Shown here: positions 12,507 to 26,910 of the stretch, piece after piece
Numbering within the stretch: position 1 is the first letter of the stretch
How the letters are laid out: each line of letters starts with the position of its first letter
Source of the DNA: Ephydatia muelleri
Lineage: Eukaryota; Porifera; Demospongiae; Spongillida; Spongillidae
Direction: 5' to 3'
Length of the DNA stretch: 64,000 nt
Assembly: GCA_013339895.1 (NCBI GenBank)
Contig: JABACO010000001.1
Location: forward strand, 12,199,348-12,263,347
The notes under the pieces: generated by a model
Databases searched by the model: none
Told to the model about the DNA's origin: nothing
What the model saw: only the letters and a program-made list of their open reading frames with translations
Position numbers and translations under genes: made by a program

Positions 12507-13251
12507 TATATGGAACGTTCTACGAGATTTTGACCCCTTCTAGATTTATGTTTATATCATAAACTCAAATTGTTATAACTTATCTACGGTGAACACTATC
12601 GCCTCCCTATTTTCAACACTTCGTCTAACACCATTTCACTGTGTGAGGTAGTTTGGTACCTTGCACAATCATAGTGGCAACGTTTGGAGGTCCGATACCC
12701 CATCAGCTTCACAACCTCAACATCATTAAGTAGGAGCGTCCAAGTCGCTTCAAATATCTGTTGATCTGTTCTGTTCGTTAATTTGTCCTTAATCCATTAC
12801 TGTGCAAAGTTCATGCACATTTCCCGCTCGAATCGTGCCAATCAATTTGGCAAACTGCGTCCAATTCAATGTATGGGGACATAATTGGTCAGAATCACGC
12901 GGGAAATTTTCGTCAACTTTGCACAGCTGTATCTCCGTAACGGATAAAGTACAAATAAACGAACAGAAGAATCAATAGAGACAGCTAGGACCCCTTATAT
13001 AAACCTGATTTGAAGCTATTTGAACGCTCCTACCTACAAATGTGGAAGTTTTGACCTTGATGGGCGATCGATCGGACCTCACAACTTCGAGACTATGATT
13101 GTGCAAGGCACCGAAATATATTTAATGGTGTAGGACGAAGTGTTGAATATAGGGATTCGATAGCGTTAAAGGTTGGTAAGTTATAGCAATTTGAGTTTAT
13201 GTTATAAACATAAATCCACAATGGTCACAATCTCGTAGAACGTTCCATATA
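12507..13251. mobile_element. Foldback element A (745 bp), unit 1
   Basis: Arms of about 350 bp begin TATATGGAACGTTCTACGAG and end with the reverse complement CTCGTAGAACGTTCCATATA. The centre is near 12850-12900. The arms are more diverged than in element B, so this is an older insertion, and it is present in every complete unit. Confidence 0.8.
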
Positions 13252-13503
13252 CTGATGCCTACATGCCGATCCAATGCGCAGGCGTGCGGATGTACTCCAG
13301 ATCACATCATTACACAATTATGCGAGGTATAATTAATTCATATAAAGTCCCTTATGGTTATGTTTGAAGAAATAGACTCATACGCAGTGCTCTTAACGAA
13401 AAGTGACGCTTCAGTTGTAAAGGTTATTACTGTTGCATTAGTGGTAATAATATTTCTCTCAATAATAATAATAACGTCTTGATTGATGTTTTTAAAAAAA
13501 GGT

Positions 13504-15506
13504 TCAGATAGAGCAGACAACACAGGAGACAACATTCTGCGGGGCATACGAGTAGGCATTCAGTGGACCCTTCGCAATCACTGCCAGGTTGTTGCAGGGA
13601 GCCTGGCTCAATTTGTCACCAAAATAGGTGTCCACACACAGATTCTGTCCAGGCCACTTGGGATTGGCTGCTTCGTATCCTACATATTCTGTAGTCCATC
13701 CATATGGACAGACAGTGTTATCAGGGAAGGTGAAAACTGTGGAACGACCATTGGCCAAGCAGGCAACACAAGGTACCGTCTTTCCATAAGAATCAGTGAC
13801 GTCCTTTGAATTCAAGAGTGGGGCTTGTGTCTGAGGTGGGTAGGCATTGTGGGCATCAGGAAGACAAAGATAGTCTCCATTGGCATCATTGGTATTGCTG
13901 CTCTCAACAATATGTCCAGAGTACACATTGGTTTCACCAGCAGGGCACACATTGTTACCCCAGCGAATGTACAATACAGCGCCTGTTAAACAATATGCAC
14001 AACAATATATTATGCATGTGTTACAAAAGTAATGAATGTGACAATAACTCATACCATTTGATCCCGGAGCTCCCTGAGGTCCCTGATGACCAACATCTCC
14101 CTTTGGTCCTTGTAGTCCTTGGGGTCCAGTGGGACCAACAGGGCCTGCAGGACCAACAGGACCAGCAGGTCCAGCTGGACCTTGTGCTCCATCCTTGCCT
14201 AATTTAGATCAGTCACAATAAATCAATGCATGCTTACAGGTCAATATGTGCTTGTCTATCCTACCAGGTGCTCCAGGAGTTCCAGCTGGTCCTTGATCTC
14301 CCTTGTCACCCTTAGCACCATCTTGACCATCTTTTCCTGGAGCACCAGTTTGACCAGGCTGCCCTGGCTGGCCTGCATCTCCCTTATATCCTTGATCTCC
14401 CTTTGGTCCCTGGTCTCCCTTGGGTCCCTGAGGACCTGGAGCTCCAGTGTCTCCTTTATCTCCTTTGGCACCTAATTATACAGCATTATCATTTATTGAT
14501 TTAGCGCCCATCCTTTTCTGTTGCATACCATCATATCCAGGTGCTCCAGGAGCTCCAGGCTGTCCATCGTTACCAGGAAGCCCATTGTCTCCTTTTGGTC
14601 CTTGTGGACCAGCAGGTCCAGGTAGTCCAGGTGCACCAGGGGCTCCAGGAGCTCCCTGAGGACCTGGTGCTCCCTTAGGACCAGCAGGGCATGTTGGGCA
14701 TGTTGGGGGAGGAGGATAGAAGCACTCTCCCTTATCTCCTTTAGCACCTACGATGGTAATTATGCACAGAAAGTAATATTTTGTACACACTTTTGTACTC
14801 CTACATGTAAATAACCCACCATTGATTCCTAGAGGACCAGCAACACCCTGTGGTCCCTTAGGTCCAATGTCTCCTTTGTCCCCCTTTGATCCTTGAGGAC
14901 CAGGTAGTCCCTTAGGACCAGTTAGACCGGGTGCCCCAGCTGGGCCAGGGTAGCCTCTATCTCCCTTAGGTCCTGGGAAAATAAATCTTCATTCATAGTT
15001 TGTTGAAATTCCAATATACATGCATGCACTTGTGCACACATTACTGCCTCAACACAAATATATTTCCCTCTGCATGTACACGTATAGCTATCAAAACGTT
15101 ACATGCACCTGAGCATGCATGTATGCTCGTGCATAGTGATCTGAGCTTTACCTTTGGGACCTGCGAGGCCTGGAGGACACTTTTGTTCACATTCCTTGCG
15201 ATGATGCGTTCTGGTTATCCCTGTAGTTTCACGGTGTGAGTCCTTCGTTTTTGGAAGGTATTTAGCCGTCATTTGATGGTACGGAGCCGTCTTTTGATGG
15301 TACGGAGCCGTCGTTGGATGGTATGGAGCCGTCGGCGTTTGATGATGTAGAGCATTCAAATTTTGCGAAGCCGTCTTTTCATTGGGAGGTGCCGTTCTCC
15401 CCTTTTGGTTATTCGTCTGCTTGTACGCTGCTACTGGATTGACTAGTGATGTTGCAGCCGCAAGCTGAAGAAGGCATGCAGCCACACCCAAGGAGATCCA
15501 CACCAT
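13504..15506 (-). CDS. Short-chain collagen (spongin-type), copy 2, intact
   Basis: Exons in coding order: 15506-15152, 14972-14820, 14747-14529, 14471-14265, 14198-14055 and 13982-13504. Lengths are identical to copy 1 (355, 153, 219, 207, 144, 479 nt), giving 518 aa with no shift. It differs from copy 1 by scattered substitutions, for example GDRGYPG for GGTGYPG at the start of exon 2 and ASGRS to ANGRS in the C-terminal domain. An open frame extends upstream of the ATG through the TATA box, but the start at 15506 matches the other copies and the promoter position. Confidence 0.87.
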
Positions 15507-15555
15507 GATTATATCCAAGCGAGATACATGTATGATCACTAGGGAGCCTTCTTTC

Positions 15556-15634
15556 TTTATATACGATTGCACACATTCTATGGACTTTTGTTGTCCGCAT
15601 AAAGACCCGCATGTTGTAGCGCGACTGTGATTGG
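15556..15634 (-). promoter_or_regulatory. TATA box and CCAAT box of collagen copy 2
   Basis: The - strand TATATAAA lies at 15563-15556, a slightly more canonical TATA than in the other copies. A CCAAT box lies at 15634-15630. Confidence 0.6.
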
Positions 15635-17313
15635 GACAACATTGCCGCGACAAACGTACTGCACATCACAATAAGACGGGCTTCTGTGTACCATGAGTAT
15701 GGCGCAATTGGTAGCATGATATCAAACATGAGAGGTGTCGAAGACTTTGGGTCGACCCAGTTTTATAACACCACGCACATGATTAGTAATGGCACACGAG
15801 AGCCAAACAATGTCATTGAGCAAATAATGCACAAATACATGAAAAATAAACTGACTGAGACAATTGGCAGTGTTCATGTGCATGTTTATGCGTGTCTTTT
15901 ACATGTACATGATTTAGATGAAAATATCTTCCGCACTCAATTGAGTTTTAAAACATAAATATACACGTAAATAAATCAAAATTGTTTATAATTGCTGTGC
16001 GAAGATATTGTATTATAATCATACTGGAATATATACGCTGTGTGCACGGTGCGTGCATGCGTGTGTATAAGAATTGCCTGCTTTTAGAAATCATGATTTC
16101 TGTGCTATATTATAGTATATCCATCCCCTTGTATCTGCACAAGCGGACACAAGGAGTGTGCTGCACACTTACAGAAGTCGATATCCGCCATTAATTGCTA
16201 CACCTGCAACTTAATCGGGTTAATGCTTGTTTTGGATCACATATATTTGTAAGGGCTACTGACTTAGTTGCGAACCTGTCGTACAATCATTTGGCTCTTT
16301 GTGTATATAGAGGTTGAGCATCCTCCATAAGTATGATACATTGTACATCAGATCAGTGCATTGTATCCATCACGTAATGCATAGTTAAATATAAGGCTAC
16401 TATAGCTCAATTAGATGTATTAGCATAACGTGACCCAGCCTGGTACGTGGATTATCATGTCTATAGCCGGTGTGAACATTAATGTTGACACACATACATG
16501 TAGATGCATGCTTCATCTTGAAACACATGCAATCCTTCACACGCAAAGCAGCATCGATAAGTCATTGTCGTTGTACACTATACAAACAATTCTGTATGTA
16601 AGAAACTGCATGTGGAATATTAAGTTAAAAAAGGAACTGTATATGTATGCGTAAACCATAAGGCTTTAGAGCGGAGTTGCGCTATTGTTTATAAGCAAGC
16701 TGGTAATATATCATAGGCTATTGTGATGTCATGCAGTTGAAGGTCTTCTACTTACTACCTCGATAAATCAAAGGCTAAATGACAGAAGTCCTACATGTAT
16801 ATAATTTTGTACACCCTTTGGTTACACTTTGAAAGTCATGAATAAAATGGGTTTGAGGATGAAGGACTATCGTGCCTATTTGTTTCTTCACTTTCATTCA
16901 CTTTTAAGTGTCACCTCTTTATTATTTAAATGTAGGTACTTCTGCATTTGTTTTGTGTAAAGAATTTTCTACTGCCTAAAAGAGCAACGCAAATGCTGTA
17001 CCATGACAACTTATGCAGATATTTGAATTCGTATATCTCAAAAGTTATAGCATTCCAAAACCACTGCATTTTGGTACAGGTATAGGCCATAGAAAATCTA
17101 TGTTTCAAATGCATTCTTTCCACTAAAACAAAGCCGTGAAGCTATGCAGCATTTCTAGAGTATATTATTCAATGTTTCCAACTGTCTTACAAAAGTATAA
17201 ATTTTGCGTACGATGACTACGATTAGGAAGCGGCATTAAAACTGAGGAATGTAGGCATGATGGAAGGAAGTGTTTTGTTGTTTAACACATTGTAATAAGC
17301 ATCACTGGAAACC
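15635..17313. other. Intergenic spacer of unit 2
   Basis: Shared with units 3 and 4 throughout and with unit 1 except for its unique segment. No exon is supported. Confidence 0.5.
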
Positions 17314-17496
17314 CTATGCAGAATTGCTGCCAGTCACCACTTCCTGAGTTCTGTTTAGCGTTCGTGTGTGCTGCTGATCCACTTTAATGTAATATCCTCG
17401 TGCAGTTGCAGTATAGCGACGCCCAAATATCTTGGCAGATTGCCAAACGTGCTGGGGCTGATGTATGTGCATAATGTGCATGTGCGCATATTGCAT
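17314..17496 (-). other. Conserved 60-codon frame, unit 2
   Basis: Nucleotide-identical to the block at 8586-8768. Confidence 0.25.
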
Positions 17497-17619
17497 AGAC
17501 TGGTTCTATTGTCATTTGTCTCGTGCGTGCATGCATGTATGCATTATAACTCTCAATCACTGACCAGCGAGGCCTACACTACTGGCTTTTTAAACACTGT
17601 ATGGTATCAGTTTATGTAA

Positions 17620-18384
17620 GAAACAAAGCTTTTGATGCACGGGGAAATTACACGCCATGTATGAAGGAGAGTGTCAAATCTGACTGCTACTTAGGAACGG
17701 ATTTTTTTTGCAGAGGCTTCAGGTGTACAAGCTCCACTGAATTAATGTCTCACTCATCCCCGCTGCATTGCTCGGCGCGGCTTCGTACACAAGACTACAT
17801 TTGCACCTTGCTAGGTTTCAAAAGCTCAGATCCTTTCTTCTATTTTGCATGCTGCAGGTGTGAAATGAGGATGGTTTGACCTCCACTTTATGAATACATA
17901 GTACTTTATTGATGTGAAATTCCAATGAAGTGGTATAATTTCGGCACAGAGTTTGTCATGGCAGAGATCACAATTTTGATGTGTTCAGCATTCCCTTTTT
18001 TAGCAATTGCTGCGCTGTGATCTGATTAAGGCGGTGTTATGACAACGTCAACACTTGAAGGACAGTTATGTTATCTTAATTCAGCTTCGCCCATTTCATC
18101 TCTTTATAATACTATCTAGAAGAATAACAATACTAATACAATGACGGCCATTTATATGGCATTCTATAGAGTGTAAGCGACTTCCGTGTGGCAACGGAGA
18201 GTGCACTTAAACTACGCCCATTTCGCTATATACATGTCCGTACTCAAAGATAGGAATTAAGGATTGGAGTGGGTCCATTATGCGGGATAAAATGCGTCGA
18301 ATCGATTTCAGTTATTGAAATACTGAGTACGTGAATCAACAATTCTATGAACATGTATAAATCAAATCGTGCTTTCTAATTGAT
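17620..18384. other. Unit 2 spacer, nothing recognised
   Basis: Matches the same region of units 1, 3 and 4. No gene or element boundary was seen. Confidence 0.5.
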
Positions 18385-19800
18385 TCAACACTTTTTTCCA
18401 TACATTGCTATAGGCAGTTCAAAATGAATTACATGTTTCATTCGCTGAGCATCAAGTAGAATCTTGGCATCCACAACCAATGAAAACTGAAGTAGCTTCC
18501 AATGGTGACTACATTATAAGCGGATGAAATAGATTCGCCTCGTATCAGGAAATCTTGTCATGTATTAATCCCCTATTGGCAGTTCATCATGTATTACATG
18601 TTTCATTGGCTGAGCTTATATGGTAGAATCCTGGCATTCACAATCAATGGTGTCAGTATTGAGTAAGGAAAAAAATTCACCTCGTAGCAGGAAACCTTAT
18701 CTGTCATGTGTTATTCCAAATATTGCTATAGACAGTTCAATTGCAAACGACGGTCGTGCAACGTGTTTCATTGGCTGAGCTTAAGGCTTGAAACCTGTTA
18801 GTTGAGAAAAAACCGGTTGTAAGAGGGTTATTAAAATTTAAAAAACCGGTCGGTTGAGGTTGTTCGTTTTAAAACAACCGGTTATTGCCGGTTTAACAAT
18901 TATTTTACATGCATAATCGACGGGACCAAAAGTTAAACCAGCACAACCTCGGGTTTTGCCACATGGCAAAAAAGGTGGTCCGCGGCGTACCCCTAAGAAT
19001 GTCGCCTTGTTGCTAGTGTCACCCTTCTGGATAGTTTTTCAAGTTTTCAATTTTCCGTGAACTCCAAAGCAAATGGTCCTTACGCATGGACTATCCATCA
19101 TAAAGTTATAGGGCACTGAATTTAAAATTAGCCATACATTTCAGTTCCTACTATTCTTTTGCTTGTCCTGTAAAATTTGATAGTATCATGGGGGTTATTT
19201 TGCTGGACACTGTTCCAAAAATAACAAAGTTACTGTAAGTATCACCATGCATACAACGAAGAGATCAATGTTCGCTTTCGTCCGCTTATTGTTTCTCGCG
19301 CCCAGCATTATTGATAGACGTAAGACGGACGTGACGCCACTTGCAACTCCTCAATAATATATCAACCGGTCGGTTGTGGTTGCTTAATATTTTAACAACC
19401 GGTTGAAGCGGTTATTTAGCTGAAATAGAACCGGTTGAGGCGGTTATTTAATTCTTGCGATCGGTTAACCGTCGGTTAACCGGTTAAACCGGAGCTCCGG
19501 CGCAACCGGTTTCAAGCCTTAGCTGAGCTCCTTGATTCACAATCATGCGTATTCGTGTATAGACTCAGCAATGTTAAATTCAATTGCGGATGAAAAAAGA
19601 TTAATCTCTATCAGGAAACTTGTCATGCGCTATTCCCATGGGCATGCAGTTCAAATGTATTCGTCTTCTTTGGCTGAATTTATTGGTATAGAATCTTGGC
19701 TTTCACAATCAATGCATATTCGTGTAACTTTGGATGCATGGTGACTGCATTATATGATTCAACTGCGGATTAAAAAGATTCGCCAGATCAGATGTATGAT
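18385..19800. repeat. Degenerate ~150 bp tandem repeats, unit 2 (interrupted)
   Basis: Same repeat family as 9640-10410, split by the MITE at 18782-19521. One repeat period present in units 1 and 4 (around 9640-9780 and 36540-36680) is missing here and in unit 3. Confidence 0.7.
18782..19521. mobile_element. hAT-like MITE (740 bp), unit 2
   Basis: Termini are TAAGGCTTGAAACC and GGTTTCAAGCCTTA, flanked by an 8-bp direct repeat GCTGAGCT (18774-18781 and 19522-19529). Units 1 and 4 keep the empty site, reading TTGGCTGAGCTCCTTG. The element is non-coding and has many AACCGGTT-type motifs clustered near both ends, as expected for transposase-binding subterminal repeats. The 8-bp duplication fits the hAT superfamily. 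Confidence 0.88.
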
Positions 19801-19946
19801 GATTATACATGTCATGGACCCTAATGTATATTTTGGAATTCTTTTTATCAGGTAACTGTACATAAACATAAGCTTTTGGTTAATCAGAAATTTCAGGTGG
19901 GTCTAAATATAAACCCCTTTTCTTTTTTCCCTATAATTTTCAACAG

Positions 19947-20077
19947 ACTTACTAATGGCAAAACAGATGTCAAATCAGAATGCCATTGTTTTGTCAAAAC
20001 AAGCCATACCAATGCGGCAAGCAATTGAAAAACAACAGAACAGTCCTGACATTCAGATGAACAGTCCCGAATACTAG
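19947..20077 (+). other. Candidate terminal exon, 'SPEY' block, unit 2
   Basis: 131-bp open block with a pyrimidine tract and CAACAG acceptor. It has the Ile form of the KQA[MI]PMRQ motif. The frame is intact. Confidence 0.3.
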
Positions 20078-21104
20078 TTTATTTATTCGTTTAAAGTACT
20101 TTTTTCTTTCCACTTGACTATATTCCTATACTTCATGTATCACAGAATGTATCATTGCCACATGTATGAAGTTGTTCTACATCTTATTGTACTGTGCAAA
20201 CACAATTCTGATTGTTGAAGATGTTAAACAATGAAGTACAATTTTGCAGACAAAAGCATTCCACAAGTCATTTGGTAAAATTCTGCAACATTGGGAATTG
20301 GAAATTCTACAGTGAAATTGGAAGGGATTTTTTTATTCAAGAACTTGAAGGCCAAACCATAGACCGCCTTCCCTTCCACAATTAGTTATTTTACTTATGT
20401 GCTTGGTATTATCAGTGATCTTCAAGTGGGAGAAATCATGTACACTAACAATAAAATCACTGACTATGGGATTCTACCAGTGGATGGAAATCGTATTTTA
20501 AAATGAAACACATTGCTATTTACAGGAACGTCACCTGTTAATACTCTACCCGCATGGAGGTCAACTAATAGTCTATGTATCTGAAATCAGTGATTAAATT
20601 TATGGATAGCTGCAGTTCGTGCCACTTACCATCACCCTTGATCTTGATCAAGGGCCTAACGCATACAATATAAAATTTCCAGTACGCGCAATAGAAATGT
20701 TAGTAACGCTTGCGTTGAAATGTATATGGCTAATTAAAATCCATAGTCTTACAACTCCATGACGGATACTCCGATTCTCAGTGCGTAAGAAGCAATGTGT
20801 ATAGGACATTTCAGACTACTAGTTTTCAAACAAAATGAAATCTAGAAAAACATGCGTTAGGTCCGTTTTCTCGGAAACGAGCCACTATATTTCTAAACAC
20901 ATCAAGAACACTCTAACTTACAGACTGAGTATATGGGAATCACTGTTACATAATGATCTCAAGTTTTTGCGCCTCATCTGTATTACAGTGTACTAGTACT
21001 ATTGGTGCAATTTAGTGAGGTCGACTCGTATATCTCTAATGAGCATGGATAATCACATCCAATTCAGCACATGGAATGCACTTTTTATACAATTATACGG
21101 TCTT

Positions 21105-21848
21105 TATATGGAACGTTCTACGAGATTTTGAGCCCTTCTAGATATATGTTTATAACATAAACTCAAACTGTTATAACGTATCTACGGTGAACACTATCGC
21201 CTCCCTATTTTCAACACTTCGTCTAACACCATTTCACTGTGTGAGGTAGTTTGGTACCTTGCACAATCGTAGTGGCAATGTTTGGAGGTCTGATACCCCA
21301 TCAGCTTCACAACCTCAACATCCTTAAGTAGGAGCGTCCAAATCGCTTCAAATATCTGCTGATCTGTTCTGTTCGTTAATTTGTCCTTAATCCATTACTG
21401 TGCAAAGTTCATGCACATTTCCCGCTCGAATCGTGCCAATCAATTTGGCAAACTGTGTCCAATTCAATGTATGGGGACATAATTGGTCAGAATCACGCGG
21501 GAAATTTTCGTCAACTTTGCACAGCTGTATCTCCGTAACGGATAAAGTACAAATTAACGAACAGAAAAATCAATAGAGACAGCTAGGACCCCTTATAATA
21601 ACCTGATTTGAAGCTATTTGAACGCTCCTAACTACAAATGTGGAAGTTTTGATCTTGATGGGCTATCGATTGGACTACACAACGTCGACACTATGATTGT
21701 GCAAGGCACCGAAATATATTTAATGGTGTAGGACGAAGTGTTGAATATAGGGAGTCGATAGCGTTAAAGGTTGGTAAGTTATAGCAATTTGAGCTTATGT
21801 TATAAACATAAATCCACAATGGTCACAATCTCGTAGAACGTTCCATAA
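21105..21848. mobile_element. Foldback element A, unit 2
   Basis: Full-length copy of the 745-bp foldback, with termini TATATGGAACG and CGTTCCATA. Confidence 0.8.
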
Positions 21849-21938
21849 ACTGATGCCTACATGCCGGTCCAATGCGCAGGCGTGCGGATGGGTACTCCAG
21901 ATCACATCATTACACAATTATGCGAGGCATAATTAATT

Positions 21939-22185
21939 GGGACAGTTTCCGCGAAAATTGCCCCACGGTTAAAATGTTATAAAAATGCATCGCGTTTGAA
22001 TCGCTATAACTTCCCAACGGATAACATCGACTTCCTACTTTCAATACTTCATACTACACCATTTCACTATGAAGTGTTGAAAATAGGAAGTCGATATCGT
22101 TATCCGTTGGGAAGTTATAGCGATTCAAACGCGATGCATTTTTATAACATTTTAACCGTGGGGCATTTATCGCGGAAACTGTCCC
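21939..22185. mobile_element. Foldback element C (247 bp), unit 2
   Basis: Arms of about 115 bp begin GGGACAGTTTCCGCG and end CGCGGAAACTGTCCC. A 4-bp duplication AATT flanks it (21935-21938 and 22186-22189). Unit 1 has the empty site ATAATTAATTCATATAAAG at 13330. Its arms carry the same GAATCGCTATAACTTC and TCGACTTCCTA blocks as elements A and B, so it looks like a short derivative of the same family. Confidence 0.88.
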
Positions 22186-22348
22186 AATTCATATAAAGTC
22201 CCTTATGGTTATGTATGAAGAAATATACTCATACGCAGTGCTCTTAACGAAAAGTGACACTTCAGTTGTAAAGGTTATTATTGTTGCATTAGTGGTAATA
22301 ATATTTCTCTCAATTATAACGTCTTGATTGATGTTTTAAAAAAAAGGT

Positions 22349-24357
<2,009 letters not shown>

Positions 24358-24406
24358 GATTATATCCAAGCGAGATGCATGTATGATCACTAGGGAGCCT
24401 TCTTTC

Positions 24407-24482
24407 TATATATACGATTGCACACATTCTAGCTTTTGTTGTCCGCATAAAGACCCGCATGTTGTAGCGCGACTGTGATTGG
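24407..24482 (-). promoter_or_regulatory. TATA box and CCAAT box of collagen copy 3
   Basis: TATATATA lies at 24414-24407 and CCAAT at 24482-24478 on the - strand, matching the other copies. Confidence 0.6.
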
Positions 24483-25087
24483 GACAACATTGCCGCGACA
24501 AACGTACAGCACTTCACAATAAGACAGTCTTCTGTGTACCATGAGTTATGGCGCAATTGGTAGCATGATATCAAACATGAGAGGTGTCGAAGACTTTGGT
24601 CGACCCAGTTTTATAGCACCACGCACATGATTTAGTAATGGCACACGAGAGCCACAAACAATGTCATTGAGCAAATAATGCACAAATACACTGACTGAGA
24701 CAATTTGCGGTGTTCATGTGCATGTTTATGCGTGTCTTGTACATGTACATGTACATGGATTTAGATGAAAATATCTTCCGCACTCAATTGAGTTTTTGAA
24801 ATCAAAATAAAACATAAATATATAAATCAAAATTGTTTATGTAAATTGCTGTGCGAAGATATTGTATTATAATCATACTGGTATGTGTACGCTGTGTGCA
24901 CGGTGCACGTGCGTGCATGCGTGTGTACATGTGTGCATAAGAATTGCCTGCTTTTAGCGATCATGATTTCTGTGCTATATTATAGTATATCCCCTTGTAT
25001 CTGCACAAGCGGACACATGGAGTGTGCTGCATATGCACACTGACAGAAGTCGATATCCGCCATTAATTGCTACACCTGCAACTTAAT
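24483..25087. other. Intergenic spacer of unit 3
   Basis: Matches the other units up to the insertion point of the MITE at 25088. No exon was seen. Confidence 0.5.
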
Positions 25088-25507
25088 GGACCTTTTGCCT
25101 TTGACGTCACGCATGAATTTTGGGGGGGCAACTTTAAAAATGGTATAACTTCACCATCATAGCTCCTACATGCTTTTCCTTTAAATTTTTATTGAGAAGT
25201 AAATTACCACACGTTTCATTTTGTTGTATTTCACGATGAAGCTCTGTAAGGGATTGAACCATTGCGGAAGTTGCTAATGAGACACGCGAAGTCGCGCTTT
25301 TCGATTTTTGGGGGGGCAACTTCCGGTAACTTGTGAGCGCTGTGACATTTGCACCGTAACTGGCGAAGGTACTTTATTTGGAATACAGTCAGGCATTCAT
25401 TTACCATTAATTTAGTACTTGCTGTGTTGCTTCGTGAAGTTCCTATAAGGACTTATGTTATGTCAAACACAACCAATCAATTTGTGACGTCAGAAGGCAA
25501 AAGGTCC
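25088..25507. mobile_element. MITE with CRE-like ends (420 bp), unit 3
   Basis: Terminal inverted repeats of about 25 bp read GGACCTTTTGCCTTYTGACG and continue TCAC, so each end carries a TGACGTCA-like palindrome. Units 1 and 2 have the empty site (ACTTAATCGGGTTAATGC). The flanks suggest a 2-bp AT duplication, or none if the repeats extend by T/A. A TTTTGGGGGGGCAACTT block occurs twice inside as a direct repeat. It is non-coding. Confidence 0.82.
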
Positions 25508-26604
25508 ATTGGATTAATGCTTGGTTTGGATCACATATATTAGTTGTGAACCGGTCCTACAATCATATGGCTCCTACTTTTATATAAAGGTTGAGCATCC
25601 TCCATACAGTATGATACATTGTACATCAGATCAGTGCATTGTAACCATCACGTAATGCATAGTTAAATAATAAGGCTACTGTAGCTCAATTAACACAGCG
25701 TGACACAATTAGCCTGGTACGTGGATTATCATGTTTATAGCCGGTGTGAACATTATTATACTCCAATGTTGACACTCATACATGTCGATGCATGTTTTAT
25801 CTTGAAACACATGCAATCCTTCACACGCAACGCTGCATCGATAAGTCATTGTCGTTGTACACTTCTGCATGTTTGTAAGAAACTGCATGTGGAATATTAA
25901 GTTAAAAATGAACTGTATATGTATGCGTGAACCATTTAAGGCTTTAGAGCGGAGTAGCGCTATTATTTATAAGCAAGCTGGTAGTACATCATAGACTATT
26001 GTGATGTCATGCAGTTGAAGGTCTTCTACTTACTACCTCGATAAATCAAAGGCTAAATGACAGAAGTCCTACATGTATATAATTTTGTACGCCCTTTTGT
26101 TACACTTTGAAAGTCATGAATAAAATGGGTTTGAGGATGAAGGACTATCGTGCCTATTTGTTTCGTCACTTTCATTCACTTTTTAAGTATCACCTCTTTA
26201 TTTAGCATTTAAATGTAGGTACTTCTGCATGCATTTTGTTTTGTGTAAAGAATTTTCTACTGCCTAAAAGAGCAACGCAAATGCTGTACCATGACACCTT
26301 ATGCATGATATTTGGATTCGTGTATATCTCAAAAGTTATAGCATTCCAAAACCACTGAATTTTGGTGCAGGTATAGGCCATAGAAAATGTATGTTTCAAA
26401 TGCATTCTTTCCACTAAAACAAAGCCGTGAAGCTATGCAGCATTTCTAGAGTATATTATTCAATGTTTCCAACTGTCTTACAAAAGTATAAATTTTGCGT
26501 ACGATGACTACGATTAGGAAGCGGCATTAAAACTGAGGAATGTAGGCATGATGGAAGGAAGTGTTTTGTTGTTTAACACATTGTAATAAGCATCACTGGA
26601 AACC
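25508..26604. other. Spacer of unit 3 after the MITE
   Basis: Matches 16215-17313 of unit 2. No gene is supported. Confidence 0.5.
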
Positions 26605-26787
26605 CTATGCAGAATTGCTGCCAGTCACCACTTCCTGAGTTCTGTTTAGCGTTCGTGTGTGCTGCTGATCCACTTTAATGTAATATCCTCGTGCAGTTGC
26701 AGTATAGCGACGCCCAAATATCTTGGCAGATTGCCAAACGTGCTGGGGCTGATGTATGTGCATAATGTGCATGTGCGCATATTGCAT
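26605..26787 (-). other. Conserved 60-codon frame, unit 3
   Basis: Nucleotide-identical to the blocks at 8586 and 17314. Confidence 0.25.
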
Positions 26788-26910
26788 AGACTGGTTCTAT
26801 TGTCATTTGTCTCGTGCGTGCATGCATGTATGCATTATAACTCTCAATCATTGACCAGCGAGGCCTACACTACTGGCTTTTTAAACACTGTATGGTATCA
26901 GTTTATGTAA

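Larger units (their letters stand above)
4240..13476. repeat. Collagen repeat unit 1 (9.24 kb)
   Basis: This is the first complete direct-repeat unit, defined by equal spacing of the collagen stop codons. In order it holds collagen copy 1 (- strand), its promoter, spacer, a conserved 183-bp block, ~150-bp degenerate repeats, the SPEY block, foldback B and foldback A. It lacks both MITEs found in other units and is the only unit with foldback B. Its 7487-8365 segment has no match in units 2-4. Confidence 0.85.
13477..22321. repeat. Collagen repeat unit 2 (8.85 kb)
   Basis: The second direct-repeat unit has the same order as unit 1. It carries the hAT-like MITE (18782-19521) and the short foldback C (21939-22185), and lacks foldback B and the CRE-ended MITE. 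Confidence 0.85.
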
